Shown: piece by piece, positions 35,809-44,002 of the stretch
How the letters are laid out: every line of letters starts with the position of its first letter
Numbering within the stretch: position 1 is the stretch's first letter
Source of the DNA: Alteromonadaceae bacterium
Lineage (GTDB): Bacteria; Pseudomonadota; Gammaproteobacteria; Enterobacterales; Alteromonadaceae
Direction: 5' to 3'
DNA: 50,234 nt
Assembly: GCA_014872785.1 (NCBI GenBank)
Contig: WKFJ01000018.1
Span: forward strand, 1-50,234
Made by a program: the position numbers and the translations under genes
Notes under the pieces: generated by a model
What the model was told of the DNA's origin: nothing
Seen by the model: the letters and a program-made list of their open reading frames with translations, nothing else
Database searches by the model: none

Positions 35809-37032
35809 CTAAAATTCCGTATCAAGTTGATATTGAAGAGCTTCTTCTAATGGGATGTCGGGTAATGAGAACTCACGTTGATAATGGACGTATTTCAGTG
35901 TTCGAAATCCATCGAACCAATCATCTATGGCTTTTTGAAGCTGCTTTTCATCCGCAAACTGAGATTGCCAACGCGCCCACATTGTCCAAAATTTATTGTC
36001 AGAGAGAAACTGATTCGAGCACTCATCAAGTTCTCCTTGAACGACAGATGGCGCTTCTCGCAAGTTATTACTTAATGCTTGTAGGAGCTGCCTTAACCTT
36101 GCAAAAATGTCCGGGTGATAAATTAAATAGTTCGAATGATTTAATTTAGCGTCAATGATCTGTGCAACTGCGGGGCCAGTGCCAAATGGAACACGTGCAG
36201 AGACCCGAGAAGCAATAGAAATACGGGTCGGTAAAGACACAACATCACCAATTTTGGCTAGCTTATTAAGTAAGTAAAAATCCTCTCCGCCCGACTTTTT
36301 GGGAAAGCCTCTCACCTGGCAGTAGGACATAGCAGAAAATGCTAAACAGCTACCTATCGTATGAAACGCATATCGCGACTTCGCGTGCTGCAAACCTTTC
36401 ACGTAATAATGTAAACGTTGCTCGTATAGTTCGGTAGCGCTATCAACCTTTGCATCACCGCTGGCAACATGACGAAAATTGAACACTGCTGCGGCTGCGT
36501 CGCCTGCATTGTCAAAGGTATTAAAGTAATCACTTGGCAATGTTGCGTCGGCATCGCTTGAACCAATCCACTGAGAGGCGACCCATTGCCGAGAAATAGC
36601 CACAACTGCGCAATCAGCGGCAATTTTTCTGGCTAAACCAACCCCTTGCTTGCGCGGTATGCGTTTAGCCTCTTGAAACCTCTCTATGAGCAATATGAAT
36701 AGATTGGAGCCTTTAACCGACAGCAATGATAGGTGTTGTATGTGATGAATAGTTGTGTAGCGCGCTTTCAACTGTGCGACCAGAGACAACTGTGCCTGCT
36801 CATTCGCGATATAGTCCGGCTGATTTATCACCAGCACTAATAGAACAGCACGCTTGTAGAAGCTTTCTACAAACCGTTCAACAAAGACATTGGTTTCATC
36901 AAAGGCCGGAATGATAAGTACATTATCGGCCTTAATAGGTGGGAACTCAGAAAACAATTCGGCTTCTGGTTCGGCGTGATTTTTTATATATTTATCGACG
37001 AGTTTATTGTTCAAAACCACGCTCAAAAGCAA
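35809..37032 (-). CDS. Family 2-like glycosyltransferase
   Basis: A 407-residue protein without a signal peptide or membrane span. It shows a GT-A pattern: VLIIPAFDE near residue 38, then WIGSSDADATLPSDYF, with Asp-Ala-Asp as the metal-binding site, then GGEDFYLLNKL, a plausible ED catalytic motif. The substrate is unknown and there are no sugar genes nearby. The start is TTG at 37032, directly after the miaE stop; GTG and TTG codons follow within 20 bases and could be used instead. The pairing with a tRNA-modification gene is odd. Confidence 0.72.
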   Translation of the reverse strand: MLLSVVLNNKLVDKYIKNHAEPEAELFSEFPPIKADNVLIIPAFDETNVFVERFVESFYKRAVLLVLVINQPDYIANEQAQLSLVAQLKARYTTIHHIQHLSLLSVKGSNLFILLIERFQEAKRIPRKQGVGLARKIAADCAVVAISRQWVASQWIGSSDADATLPSDYFNTFDNAGDAAAAVFNFRHVASGDAKVDSATELYEQRLHYYVKGLQHAKSRYAFHTIGSCLAFSAMSYCQVRGFPKKSGGEDFYLLNKLAKIGDVVSLPTRISIASRVSARVPFGTGPAVAQIIDAKLNHSNYLIYHPDIFARLRQLLQALSNNLREAPSVVQGELDECSNQFLSDNKFWTMWARWQSQFADEKQLQKAIDDWFDGFRTLKYVHYQREFSLPDIPLEEALQYQLDTEF

Positions 37033-37605
37033 TCAGTGCAAGGCTGCGGTAAAAGGCAAAGAAGCACAAATTTCCGCTTCGGCGTCTAATAACTCATCTA
37101 ACCTTTTATGTACCGTATCTTTGTCAAAATATTCATATGCCAATTCAACAAATAGGTCTTTGTGTTTCGCTTCCGACTCAGTAATGGTCTGGTAAAACTT
37201 TTGCAGCTTACCCTCTGGTAATGCTTCGGCAACTAAAGCAAAGCGCTCGTGCCCTCTCGCCTCAATAATACCACCAATCAATAACCTATCTAACATATAA
37301 ACCTCAGTGCCCTTTCGGAAGTGCTTTCGAAATTGGTTTACATATTCATCTTTGGTATCCGCTCCCGGATTGAGTCCTCGCTGATATAAGAACTTGACCA
37401 CTTGCTTAAAGTGAATCATTTCTTCAATTGACAAATCCACCATGGCTTTTACCAGTTTTTCCTTATCCGGATAATGAGACAGCATCGACATTGCCATACC
37501 CGACGCTTTTTTCTCGGCGGCAGCATGATCAATCAAAAACGTATCCATATCTTGGATAACTGCTTCAGTCCACTCCATAGGTGTTTTGTATCTCAATTCA
37601 AACAT
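37033..37605 (-). CDS. miaE: tRNA-(ms2io6A) hydroxylase
   Basis: A 190-residue non-heme di-iron enzyme that hydroxylates the isopentenyl group of ms2i6A at position 37 of tRNA, using O2. The ferritin-like fold has glutamate and histidine ligands in DLSIEEMIHFKQV, GIIEARGHERFALV and TESEAKHKDLFVELA. Length and sequence match MiaE. Its stop is adjacent to the start of the glycosyltransferase-like gene, so the two are coupled. Confidence 0.94.
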   Translation of the reverse strand: MFELRYKTPMEWTEAVIQDMDTFLIDHAAAEKKASGMAMSMLSHYPDKEKLVKAMVDLSIEEMIHFKQVVKFLYQRGLNPGADTKDEYVNQFRKHFRKGTEVYMLDRLLIGGIIEARGHERFALVAEALPEGKLQKFYQTITESEAKHKDLFVELAYEYFDKDTVHKRLDELLDAEAEICASLPFTAALH

Positions 37606-37744
37606 GAAAAGAACACTCCGTGAATTTTAAGGGGGCGCGATTATAACGAGTAGAGCAAGAAACAACCAGCTATCCAGTGCAGATTTCTCTTTTGTTATTC
37701 TGTGTATTAATCTTGCCTCATTTGCCACTGAAAAAGTTGTCAAC

Positions 37745-38212
37745 ATGAACACAATTCAAGCGCTAATCGATAAATATCAATTAACACCACATCCCGAAGG
37801 CGGCTATTTTGCAGAAACCTATCGAGCCGAAGAAGAAGTAGCATCGCCGGTTCATAATCAACCGCGTAATAGCGTCACCCAAATATATTTCCTACTCGCA
37901 AAGGGTGACGTCAGTCGCTTTCACAAAGTATTGCATGATGAAATATGGCACTTCTACGAAGGAGCACCATTGCGCTTACTTGATGCAAACAATGAGCAAT
38001 GTGAAGAGATCCTGCTCGGCCAAGATGGTCGCTATCATCACGTTATTGCGGCTCATCGCTACCAGGCAGCCGAGAGCACAGGGGAATACACCTTAGTTGG
38101 TTGTACTGTCGCGCCGGGGTTTGATTTCGCTGATTTTAATTTCTTAGCCGATGATGCTCAGACCATGGCATTAAAAGCTGATTGTCTGCAAGCGCAAAAA
38201 CGCTTTATCTAG
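37745..38212 (+). CDS. DUF985 cupin-fold protein
   Basis: A 155-residue single-domain protein. It has the DUF985 hallmarks LTPHPEGGYFAETYRA, VTQIYFLLAKGDVSRFHKV, EIWHFYEGAPLRL and TLVGCTVAPGFDFADFNF. The cupin histidines (FHKV, WHF) could bind metal. Function is unsettled. Its stop codon lies inside the repeat-like TCTAGAGCC segment described next. Confidence 0.9.
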   Translation: MNTIQALIDKYQLTPHPEGGYFAETYRAEEEVASPVHNQPRNSVTQIYFLLAKGDVSRFHKVLHDEIWHFYEGAPLRLLDANNEQCEEILLGQDGRYHHVIAAHRYQAAESTGEYTLVGCTVAPGFDFADFNFLADDAQTMALKADCLQAQKRFI

Positions 38213-38250
38213 AGCCTGTTGAGCTTTACGGTATAAGCGCAACAGGCTCT
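38208..38250. repeat. Short repeat related to the ends of the MITE-like element
   Basis: TCTAGAGCCTGTTGAGCTTT and the ten bases after it match the left end at 2207 at 28 of 30 positions. The segment is itself a palindrome: AGAGCCTGTTG (38211-38221) pairs with CAACAGGCTCT (38240-38250). It may be a minimal or collapsed copy of the element, and as RNA it may end the cupin transcript. Confidence 0.5.
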
Positions 38251-38256
38251 CGTCTT

Positions 38257-38673
38257 TCATGCCCCCAAAGCTTTTTGCAATGCTCGCCTGTTCATTAAGG
38301 TGAGCTGCATCGCAACGATTAAAGGTGCGAAACTCGCCACAATAAACCATACGTTGTTGCTTCCTACAGCCCAAATGATGAGCGGCATCACAGACAAACA
38401 ACCAACTCCGGTATACACGAAAGCGCGCAACGAAATATTCTCATGCCGCTTAATTGCATCAATCGTCAGCCGAATTACCCCCAACATGCCCAAATATCCA
38501 CCTGCAACAATGGCTATCCAAGCAAGTCCCCACATTTCTGCTTGGGAGAACAAGGCGGCAAAAGCGATAAAGCTAAAAATAGTGCCTAGAGCCAGTACAA
38601 ATACAGGGAAGGTGTATGCAGCAACGACTTCCAAAATTAACAAAGTGCCGCACCAATTGGTTTGACTCTTCAT
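38257..38673 (-). CDS. Small membrane protein after cydB
   Basis: A 138-residue protein with four probable membrane spans (about 10-28, 30-50, 52-70, 85-105, with a further hydrophobic stretch to 128). I recognise no family. It begins 10 bases after cydB with a GGGG-type site just before the ATG, so it is co-transcribed and perhaps coupled. It is not the short CydX peptide, which is about 37 residues with one span. A link to the oxidase is inferred from position. Confidence 0.65.
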   Translation of the reverse strand: MKSQTNWCGTLLILEVVAAYTFPVFVLALGTIFSFIAFAALFSQAEMWGLAWIAIVAGGYLGMLGVIRLTIDAIKRHENISLRAFVYTGVGCLSVMPLIIWAVGSNNVWFIVASFAPLIVAMQLTLMNRRALQKALGA

Positions 38674-38683
38674 GACATGCCCC

Positions 38684-39682
38684 CTAGTAATACCGAAGTT
38701 CCGTTACCTTGCCTCTGAATACCCGATAAGAAAACACGGTGTAGGCAAAGATACACGGCAACACTACCATTGCCCCAATCAATATGAATCGCAGAGATTC
38801 GGGCGCACTTGCACTTTCTTGAATGGTGATCTGCCCCGGCACGACATAGGGGTAAAAGCTAAAACCAAGTCCCACAAAACAAAGTACGAAAATTGCCAGT
38901 ACATACAAAAAGGGTCTGTGACATCTAACATCACTTAGTACCTCACTGTGCCCAAGCGAGCGCCAAACTTGAATAAAACATAGCGCACACAATGGCGGCA
39001 CTACCGCCATAACCAGTAATCCATTGCCAGATAGCCATTTATTCATGACATCAGGGCTGACAACCGGGTTTACCGCGCATACTAAAAGCACACCCAGCGC
39101 ACAAAACCTTAAGGCTTTTTTAGCCCATTTCAGCGCCTGAGATTGCAAAGCCCCTTCCGTTTTCATTACTAACCAAGTGGCTCCAATTAACATATAAGCC
39201 GCAACCACTCCAATCGCGCTTAAAAATGCGAACCAGATACTTGCAACTGACATTTCAAATCCCATTACATAGAGCCCTAGCATAAATCCCTGTGCTGCAG
39301 ACGCCATGAAGGAACCTACTTTAAAGGCCATATCCCAGTCTTGTTTGCGACCTTGTCTAACTTTAGCTCTGAAATCGAACGCCACACCACGTAAAATCAA
39401 CCCGATTAGCATCACCATAATGGGTAAATACAGCTCTTGTAATACCACACTGTGCGCAGTGGGAAAGGCTATAAGTAAAATACCAATGGCAAGTACCAAC
39501 CAGGTTTCATTGGCATCCCAAAAGGGACCGATAGATGCGATCATGGTGTCCCTATGAGATTCGTTGTCCACTGGAAGTAGCATTCCGACACCCAGATCAT
39601 AACCGTCGAGAATGGCATACATTAAAATGGCGATACCCATCAACGCCGCAAAGATACCGGGTAACATTTGGTCAGGGATCAT
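38684..39682 (-). CDS. cydB: Cytochrome bd-type quinol oxidase subunit II
   Basis: A 332-residue inner-membrane protein with eight or nine spans. The opening IFAALMGIAILMYAILDGYDLGVGMLLP is the CydB signature, and GPFWDANETWLVLAIGILLIAFP follows. It pairs with subunit I to reduce oxygen to water using quinol. It starts 8 bases after cydA. Length is shorter than E. coli CydB (379) and fits the CIO/short-Q group. Confidence 0.95.
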   Translation of the reverse strand: MIPDQMLPGIFAALMGIAILMYAILDGYDLGVGMLLPVDNESHRDTMIASIGPFWDANETWLVLAIGILLIAFPTAHSVVLQELYLPIMVMLIGLILRGVAFDFRAKVRQGRKQDWDMAFKVGSFMASAAQGFMLGLYVMGFEMSVASIWFAFLSAIGVVAAYMLIGATWLVMKTEGALQSQALKWAKKALRFCALGVLLVCAVNPVVSPDVMNKWLSGNGLLVMAVVPPLCALCFIQVWRSLGHSEVLSDVRCHRPFLYVLAIFVLCFVGLGFSFYPYVVPGQITIQESASAPESLRFILIGAMVVLPCIFAYTVFSYRVFRGKVTELRYY

Positions 39683-39690
39683 GACGCCTC

Positions 39691-41043
39691 CTAAATAGTG
39701 GTTAACGCAGGTTTAATTCGTAATTCTTCTGGCTGATACTCCTCTATTTCAACTGAGCGTCTGGCCATTAGAAATACCGTTCGAATGTAAGCCACCAGCA
39801 AAAATGCATAAACTGAAGCGTAAAGGGCAAGTGAGAGGGCGACATTCCCAGACGGTATTGTGGTGGCCGCTTCGGCTGTTTTTAAAACACCTGATACGAG
39901 GTAAGGCTGACGTCCAATCTCTGTCACATACCAGCCAGCGAGTGTCGCGACCCAGCCAATGAAGGTCGTCGCAGTCGCTGTTTTTAAATACCACATCGGC
40001 AAGTCTTTTCGCTTCCACACAAAGTACGAGCCAACCGCGGCCATCAAGAGCATTAATAATCCCAACCCCACCATTACTCTAAAGGCATAAAAAACGGGAG
40101 CCACGGGGGGATGACCGCTACGAAACTCATTTAAGCCCTGTATTTCACCATCGGGGTCATGAGTTAAAATAATGCTGGCAAGTTTGGGAATGCCAATTTC
40201 AAAATGATTAGTTCTGTTTTCTTCGTCGGGAATAGCAAACAACAACAATGGAACCCCTTGCTCAGTCTCCCAAACACCTTCCATCGCCGCTACTTTTTGC
40301 GGCTGATGCTCCAATGTGTTCAGCCCGTGTAAATCGCCCACAAATATTTGAATCGGCGTTAACACCATGGCCGCAACAATAGCCGTGCGCAGCGCGGTTA
40401 ACGGTGCTTTTTTGGCATCACCGCGATATACACGATAAGCTGATAACCCCATGATGAAGAAGCAAGCGGTTAAGCCCGATGCCAACATCATATGTGCAAA
40501 GCGGTAGGGGAAAGACGGGTTAAAAATAATAGCCCACCAATCTAAAGCGTGCGCTACACCGTCGCGCATTTCAAACCCTGCCGGAGTTTGCATCCATGAA
40601 TTAAGAGACAAAATCCAGAACGCTGACAATGTTGTGCCAATGGCCACGATGATGGTTGAAGTCGTATGTAACCAGGCGGGAACACGATTAGTACCAAATA
40701 GCATTATCCCTAAAAAGGTGGCTTCTAAGAAAAACGCAGTCATTACTTCGTAACCAAGTAAAGGACCGGCGATATTACCCACCTTTTCCATGAAACCGGG
40801 CCAGTTCGTACCAAATTGGAAAGACATGGTGATACCGCTTACTACTCCCAATGCAAAAGTCAGTGCGAATATCTTTACCCAAAATCGATAGATACGCATC
40901 CAAACTGGGTGTTGGCTGATGTCATACCTGATCTTAAAGTAGGCCAAAAACCAACACAGTGCGATTGTGATGGTGGGAAACAAGATATGAAAACTAATAT
41001 TTAGAGCGAATTGTATCCGTGAAAGCATAATTACATCAGCCAC
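39691..41043 (-). CDS. cydA: Cytochrome bd-type quinol oxidase subunit I (short Q-loop)
   Basis: A 450-residue inner-membrane protein that carries the hemes and the quinol site. SRIQFALNISFHILFP holds the first heme-ligand His, GYEVMTAFFLEATFLG the proton-path glutamates, and WYVTEIGRQPYLVSGV the conserved GRQP region. At 450 residues it is about 70 shorter than E. coli CydA, so the long Q-loop is missing, as in cyanide-insensitive oxidases (CioA). It is preceded on the same strand by a GbsR-type regulator gene. Confidence 0.95.
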   Translation of the reverse strand: MADVIMLSRIQFALNISFHILFPTITIALCWFLAYFKIRYDISQHPVWMRIYRFWVKIFALTFALGVVSGITMSFQFGTNWPGFMEKVGNIAGPLLGYEVMTAFFLEATFLGIMLFGTNRVPAWLHTTSTIIVAIGTTLSAFWILSLNSWMQTPAGFEMRDGVAHALDWWAIIFNPSFPYRFAHMMLASGLTACFFIMGLSAYRVYRGDAKKAPLTALRTAIVAAMVLTPIQIFVGDLHGLNTLEHQPQKVAAMEGVWETEQGVPLLLFAIPDEENRTNHFEIGIPKLASIILTHDPDGEIQGLNEFRSGHPPVAPVFYAFRVMVGLGLLMLLMAAVGSYFVWKRKDLPMWYLKTATATTFIGWVATLAGWYVTEIGRQPYLVSGVLKTAEAATTIPSGNVALSLALYASVYAFLLVAYIRTVFLMARRSVEIEEYQPEELRIKPALTTI

Positions 41044-41094
41044 AGCAAACCCTCCTGCCGAACGTGTTACAAGTGAAAATCAGTGATATTGGTT

Positions 41095-41130
41095 CCCTCA
41101 TTGAGGGTGAGATTTCGGCGGATTCGCCGA
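41095..41130 (-). other. Hairpins between the regulator gene and cydA
   Basis: TCGGCG (41115-41120) pairs with CGCCGA (41125-41130), and CCCTCA with TGAGGG (41095-41107). There is no T-run, so these may be weak terminators of the upstream regulator gene or structure in the cydA leader. Confidence 0.3.
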
Positions 41131-41136
41131 TGCTAA

Positions 41137-41688
41137 CTAGCCAGAGTTTACGGAGCTCATTACTTTGTCTTTAAACTCCAAAACTTTGCCAACCCCAGAG
41201 CCTAACTTCATAAGCGTATTGAGTTTTTCCGGGCTCATACTTTGCAGCTCTTTTGACCAAGTGGTAACGGTTTCCAGTAGATCATGGATCTCGTGCAATT
41301 TTTCTTGCGCATACGCTTCTTGCTCATTCGCCGGCGTTTGCAGTAGAACATCGCGAAGCATGGTCAGGGTAGGATCGACTTCTCGCTTGCGCCTCTCTTC
41401 AAAAACTTTAATCGCCATATCCCAAATCGAACCAAGTGCTTGATAATATTCCTTGCGATCACCTGGAACGTGTTTGGTATTGATAAGTTGCCAAGACATG
41501 AGTTCTTTAATGCCCATGCTGACATTACCTCTGGAAATATTTAGGGTCTCGGCTAATTGATTGGCAGTCAATGGCTCTTTATTAACCACAAGTAAGGCAT
41601 ACATTTGCCCAACAGTGCGATTAAAACCCCATCGGCTTCCCATTTCCCCGAAGTGCAAAACAAAAGACTCAACGATTGGTGTCATCAT
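41137..41688 (-). CDS. GbsR/MarR-family transcriptional regulator
   Basis: A 183-residue DNA-binding protein. It has the GbsR opening FVLHFGEMGSRWGFNRTVGQMYALLVV, then the winged helix LTANQLAETLNISRGNVSMGIKELMSWQLI (about 38-72) and a helical C-terminal dimerisation part. It lies 93 bases before cydA on the same strand, so it may control the oxidase genes or itself. A short inverted repeat lies just before its start. Confidence 0.88.
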   Translation of the reverse strand: MMTPIVESFVLHFGEMGSRWGFNRTVGQMYALLVVNKEPLTANQLAETLNISRGNVSMGIKELMSWQLINTKHVPGDRKEYYQALGSIWDMAIKVFEERRKREVDPTLTMLRDVLLQTPANEQEAYAQEKLHEIHDLLETVTTWSKELQSMSPEKLNTLMKLGSGVGKVLEFKDKVMSSVNSG

Positions 41689-41702
41689 AATACCTTCTGA
41701 AG

Positions 41703-41720
41703 TTTCAATATTTTCTGAAA
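41703..41720. promoter_or_regulatory. Possible autoregulatory operator of the GbsR-type gene
   Basis: TTTCA-ATATTTTC-TGAAA is an inverted repeat about 15 bases before the start codon. The position is right for self-repression, but the arms are only 5 bp. Confidence 0.3.
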
Positions 41721-41752
41721 GTTTAAAACAAAATGAATTTTTTGCAAGTAAT

Positions 41753-41768
41753 TGTGAGCTAGATCAAT
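41753..41768. promoter_or_regulatory. CRP-like site
   Basis: TGTGA-GCTAGA-TCAAT matches the CRP consensus TGTGA-N6-TCACA at 8 of 10 positions. It lies between the GbsR-type gene and the divergent Hpt gene. I see nothing else in the gap 41689-41994. Confidence 0.3.
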
Positions 41769-41994
41769 GAAAATTTAGTCATGGGTCGCACACATTTTGT
41801 AAGCTAAGTAAAAATGCCAACACTTTACGGTGAATAAGCAATGATTTCGCGAGCAAAGCGTTTGTTCACTGCACAAAATTAATTGTATGATTACGGGCAC
41901 ATATCGGTGGTAGTCCATTGAGATGAACAAAACGACATCCGACTGCCACAAAGACTAGCTAAAGTGAATAGAAGTGTTCTGATGCTGGTCTCAA

Positions 41995-42651
41995 TTGGGA
42001 TTTAATTGCGTGAACGCCTCAGTAAACAAACAGTCTGCAAAACTCATCGATACAGATGATGCTTCTTCTGCTCCTGTAATAAGAGGACTCGACATACATA
42101 AAGGTCTCGTCACCGTTTTTCAGAACCCGAAGTTATTCCAAAAAGCCCTCACCAGATTTGCCAAGCGTTATCAAAGTTTCATTGATGACTTTAATCAAGC
42201 AGAACGCCTACATTGTCCTGAGGATAAAATTTTACTTGCGCATAACCTCAAAGGTAGTGCCAGTAATGTCGGCGCTACCGCTCTTGCGCAAGCAGCATCA
42301 AAGCTCGAAAGTGCTTGCTTGAATAACCTGCATATAAATTTGTTTCTCGCTGAGGTTAGTAACGAATTGCAAACGGTGTTAGCAGGTGTTGCAGGGTATT
42401 TAGACTCGGTTGTGAATGAGCCTCAGAAAGCCACGGCTTATTTGTCTGAGCAAGAATTACAAAAAAAGCTGCATGAACTTCAATCGCTACTACAAGATTC
42501 CAACACCAAAGCTATTGAAGAAAGTGAATCTTTGCTAAACCAGGTACAAAGCACTACACAAATTTCCGCCATCAAACAAATTGTCGATAAAATGGAAGAC
42601 TTCGATTTCGACGCGGCTTTGCATATCTTAAAAACACAACTGCTGAAATAG
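41995..42651 (+). CDS. Orphan Hpt-domain phosphotransfer protein
   Basis: A 218-residue protein. The Hpt domain (about 28-135) opens IRGLDIHKGLVTVFQNPKLF, the wording of Hpt domains at the end of hybrid kinases, and carries the phosphorylatable His83 in LAHNLKGSASNVGATAL. A Gln/Glu/Leu-rich helical tail follows. No kinase domain is present and none lies next to it. The start is uncertain: TTG at 41995 and GTG at 42010 are both possible without a good ribosome binding site. It could be a free relay protein or the remains of a larger kinase. Confidence 0.78.
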   Translation: MGFNCVNASVNKQSAKLIDTDDASSAPVIRGLDIHKGLVTVFQNPKLFQKALTRFAKRYQSFIDDFNQAERLHCPEDKILLAHNLKGSASNVGATALAQAASKLESACLNNLHINLFLAEVSNELQTVLAGVAGYLDSVVNEPQKATAYLSEQELQKKLHELQSLLQDSNTKAIEESESLLNQVQSTTQISAIKQIVDKMEDFDFDAALHILKTQLLK

Positions 42652-42727
42652 TCGCGAACAAAAACACCTTTCACCGTTCAACAAAGCGCATTATTCTGGT
42701 CTATAAATAATAAAAAAGTCAGTTCTT

Positions 42728-43921
42728 ATGAAGCAACTCGCTCCAGGGTTTTTAGTCGCGGCCGCATTTATTGGTCCCGGCACGGTTACCACCGCTACAT
42801 TGACCGGTGCAAATTTTGGTTTTGCGCTTGTATGGGCACTTATTTTTTCTGTTTTCGCTACTTTAATTCTGCAAGAAATGGCGGCTCGGTTGGGCGTAGC
42901 GACAAACCTTGGATTGGCAGAGGCAATTCGTTCGCAATTGCGTAAACCACTGCTTAGCACATTAGCCATGGTATTAATCGTGGCGGCGATTGGTGTAGGC
43001 AATGCCGCTTATGAAGCAGGCAATCTTACTGGCGCAGCGATTGGTATCAGCAATATTTTTGGAGGTTCAACCGCAATATGGGCGAGCACTCTGGGTCTCT
43101 TCGCGGCATTAGTCTTATCAATAGGTGGCTTCAACTTCATCAAATGGCTTTTGACCGGCCTCGTTTTATTGATGAGTCTAGTATTTCTAGTGACCATGAT
43201 AATGTCAGGAGTCGATATAAAAGCGCTAGCTTCAGGCATCACCTCCATACAAATACCAGAGAATGGTTTAACTGCGACACTGGCAATTATTGGCACCACG
43301 GTCGTGCCATACAATTTGTTTTTGCACGCAAGTCTTGCCAGTCAATATGACAGCAGTGCCAACAAAGCCGATAGAATCAAAGCATTGCGTAAAGATGCCT
43401 TGTTGGCAATTAGCCTCGGAGGCTTGATTACCCTCGCGATAATGGCAACGGCAATGGCCAGTTTTTATGGTGGTTCAGACACGCCAGATATGAAGACCAT
43501 TGCGAATCAACTCACCCCCTTACTGGGCGATTGGGCGCCTTATTTTTTTGCTGCTGGCCTTTTTGCTGCAGGATTAACAAGTGCCCTTACCGCCCCTATT
43601 GCGGGGGCATATGCAGTGTGCGGGGCGATGAACTGGTCGACAGACACCACCGCCAAAAGTTTTCAAACGGTTGCTTTGTCTATTCTGGGAATTGGCATCA
43701 TATTTAGCTTTTTACAGTTAAAACCATTGGAATTAATTCTGTTGGCACAGGCCGCTAATGGACTATTGCTGCCTATTATCGCCTGTTTTCTACTCTGGGT
43801 GGTCAATCAAAAAAGTTTAATGGCACAGGCCGCAAACTCTTTATTGCTTAATGTGATTGGCATAGTTGTGCTGGTTGTCATTTCAGGTTTGAGTATTTAC
43901 AAACTAAGTACCCTATTCTGA
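42728..43921 (+). CDS. NRAMP-family transporter with non-canonical metal site
   Basis: A 397-residue inner-membrane protein with eleven predicted spans. TM1 reads FIGPGTVTTATLTGANFGF; the DPGN metal-binding motif of classical NRAMP Mn/Fe transporters is missing at this place. TM6 reads GTTVVPYNLFLHAS where classical members have MPHN, so the key methionine and histidine are Val193 and Tyr195. It clearly belongs to the superfamily but probably moves another ion, or moves metals differently. It stands alone, 76 bases after the Hpt gene. Confidence 0.88.
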   Translation: MKQLAPGFLVAAAFIGPGTVTTATLTGANFGFALVWALIFSVFATLILQEMAARLGVATNLGLAEAIRSQLRKPLLSTLAMVLIVAAIGVGNAAYEAGNLTGAAIGISNIFGGSTAIWASTLGLFAALVLSIGGFNFIKWLLTGLVLLMSLVFLVTMIMSGVDIKALASGITSIQIPENGLTATLAIIGTTVVPYNLFLHASLASQYDSSANKADRIKALRKDALLAISLGGLITLAIMATAMASFYGGSDTPDMKTIANQLTPLLGDWAPYFFAAGLFAAGLTSALTAPIAGAYAVCGAMNWSTDTTAKSFQTVALSILGIGIIFSFLQLKPLELILLAQAANGLLLPIIACFLLWVVNQKSLMAQAANSLLLNVIGIVVLVVISGLSIYKLSTLF

Positions 43922-44002
43922 TTAGGTCTGCCCTGGTCTTTTGTCGACCCAGTAAATTCTGTAACATGCCGAGTGTTAGTAGCAGATAGATTTAGTTGAA
44001 CT

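Noticed and set aside
35803..35812. A FabR-like half-site TGTAAGCTAA near the end of the glycosyltransferase-like gene
   Set aside because: There is no second arm and it does not sit before a lipid gene, so it is probably chance.
42691..43314. Long open frames opposite the NRAMP-like gene
   Set aside because: They are shadows of an Ala/Ile/Leu-rich membrane protein frame with no start signal.
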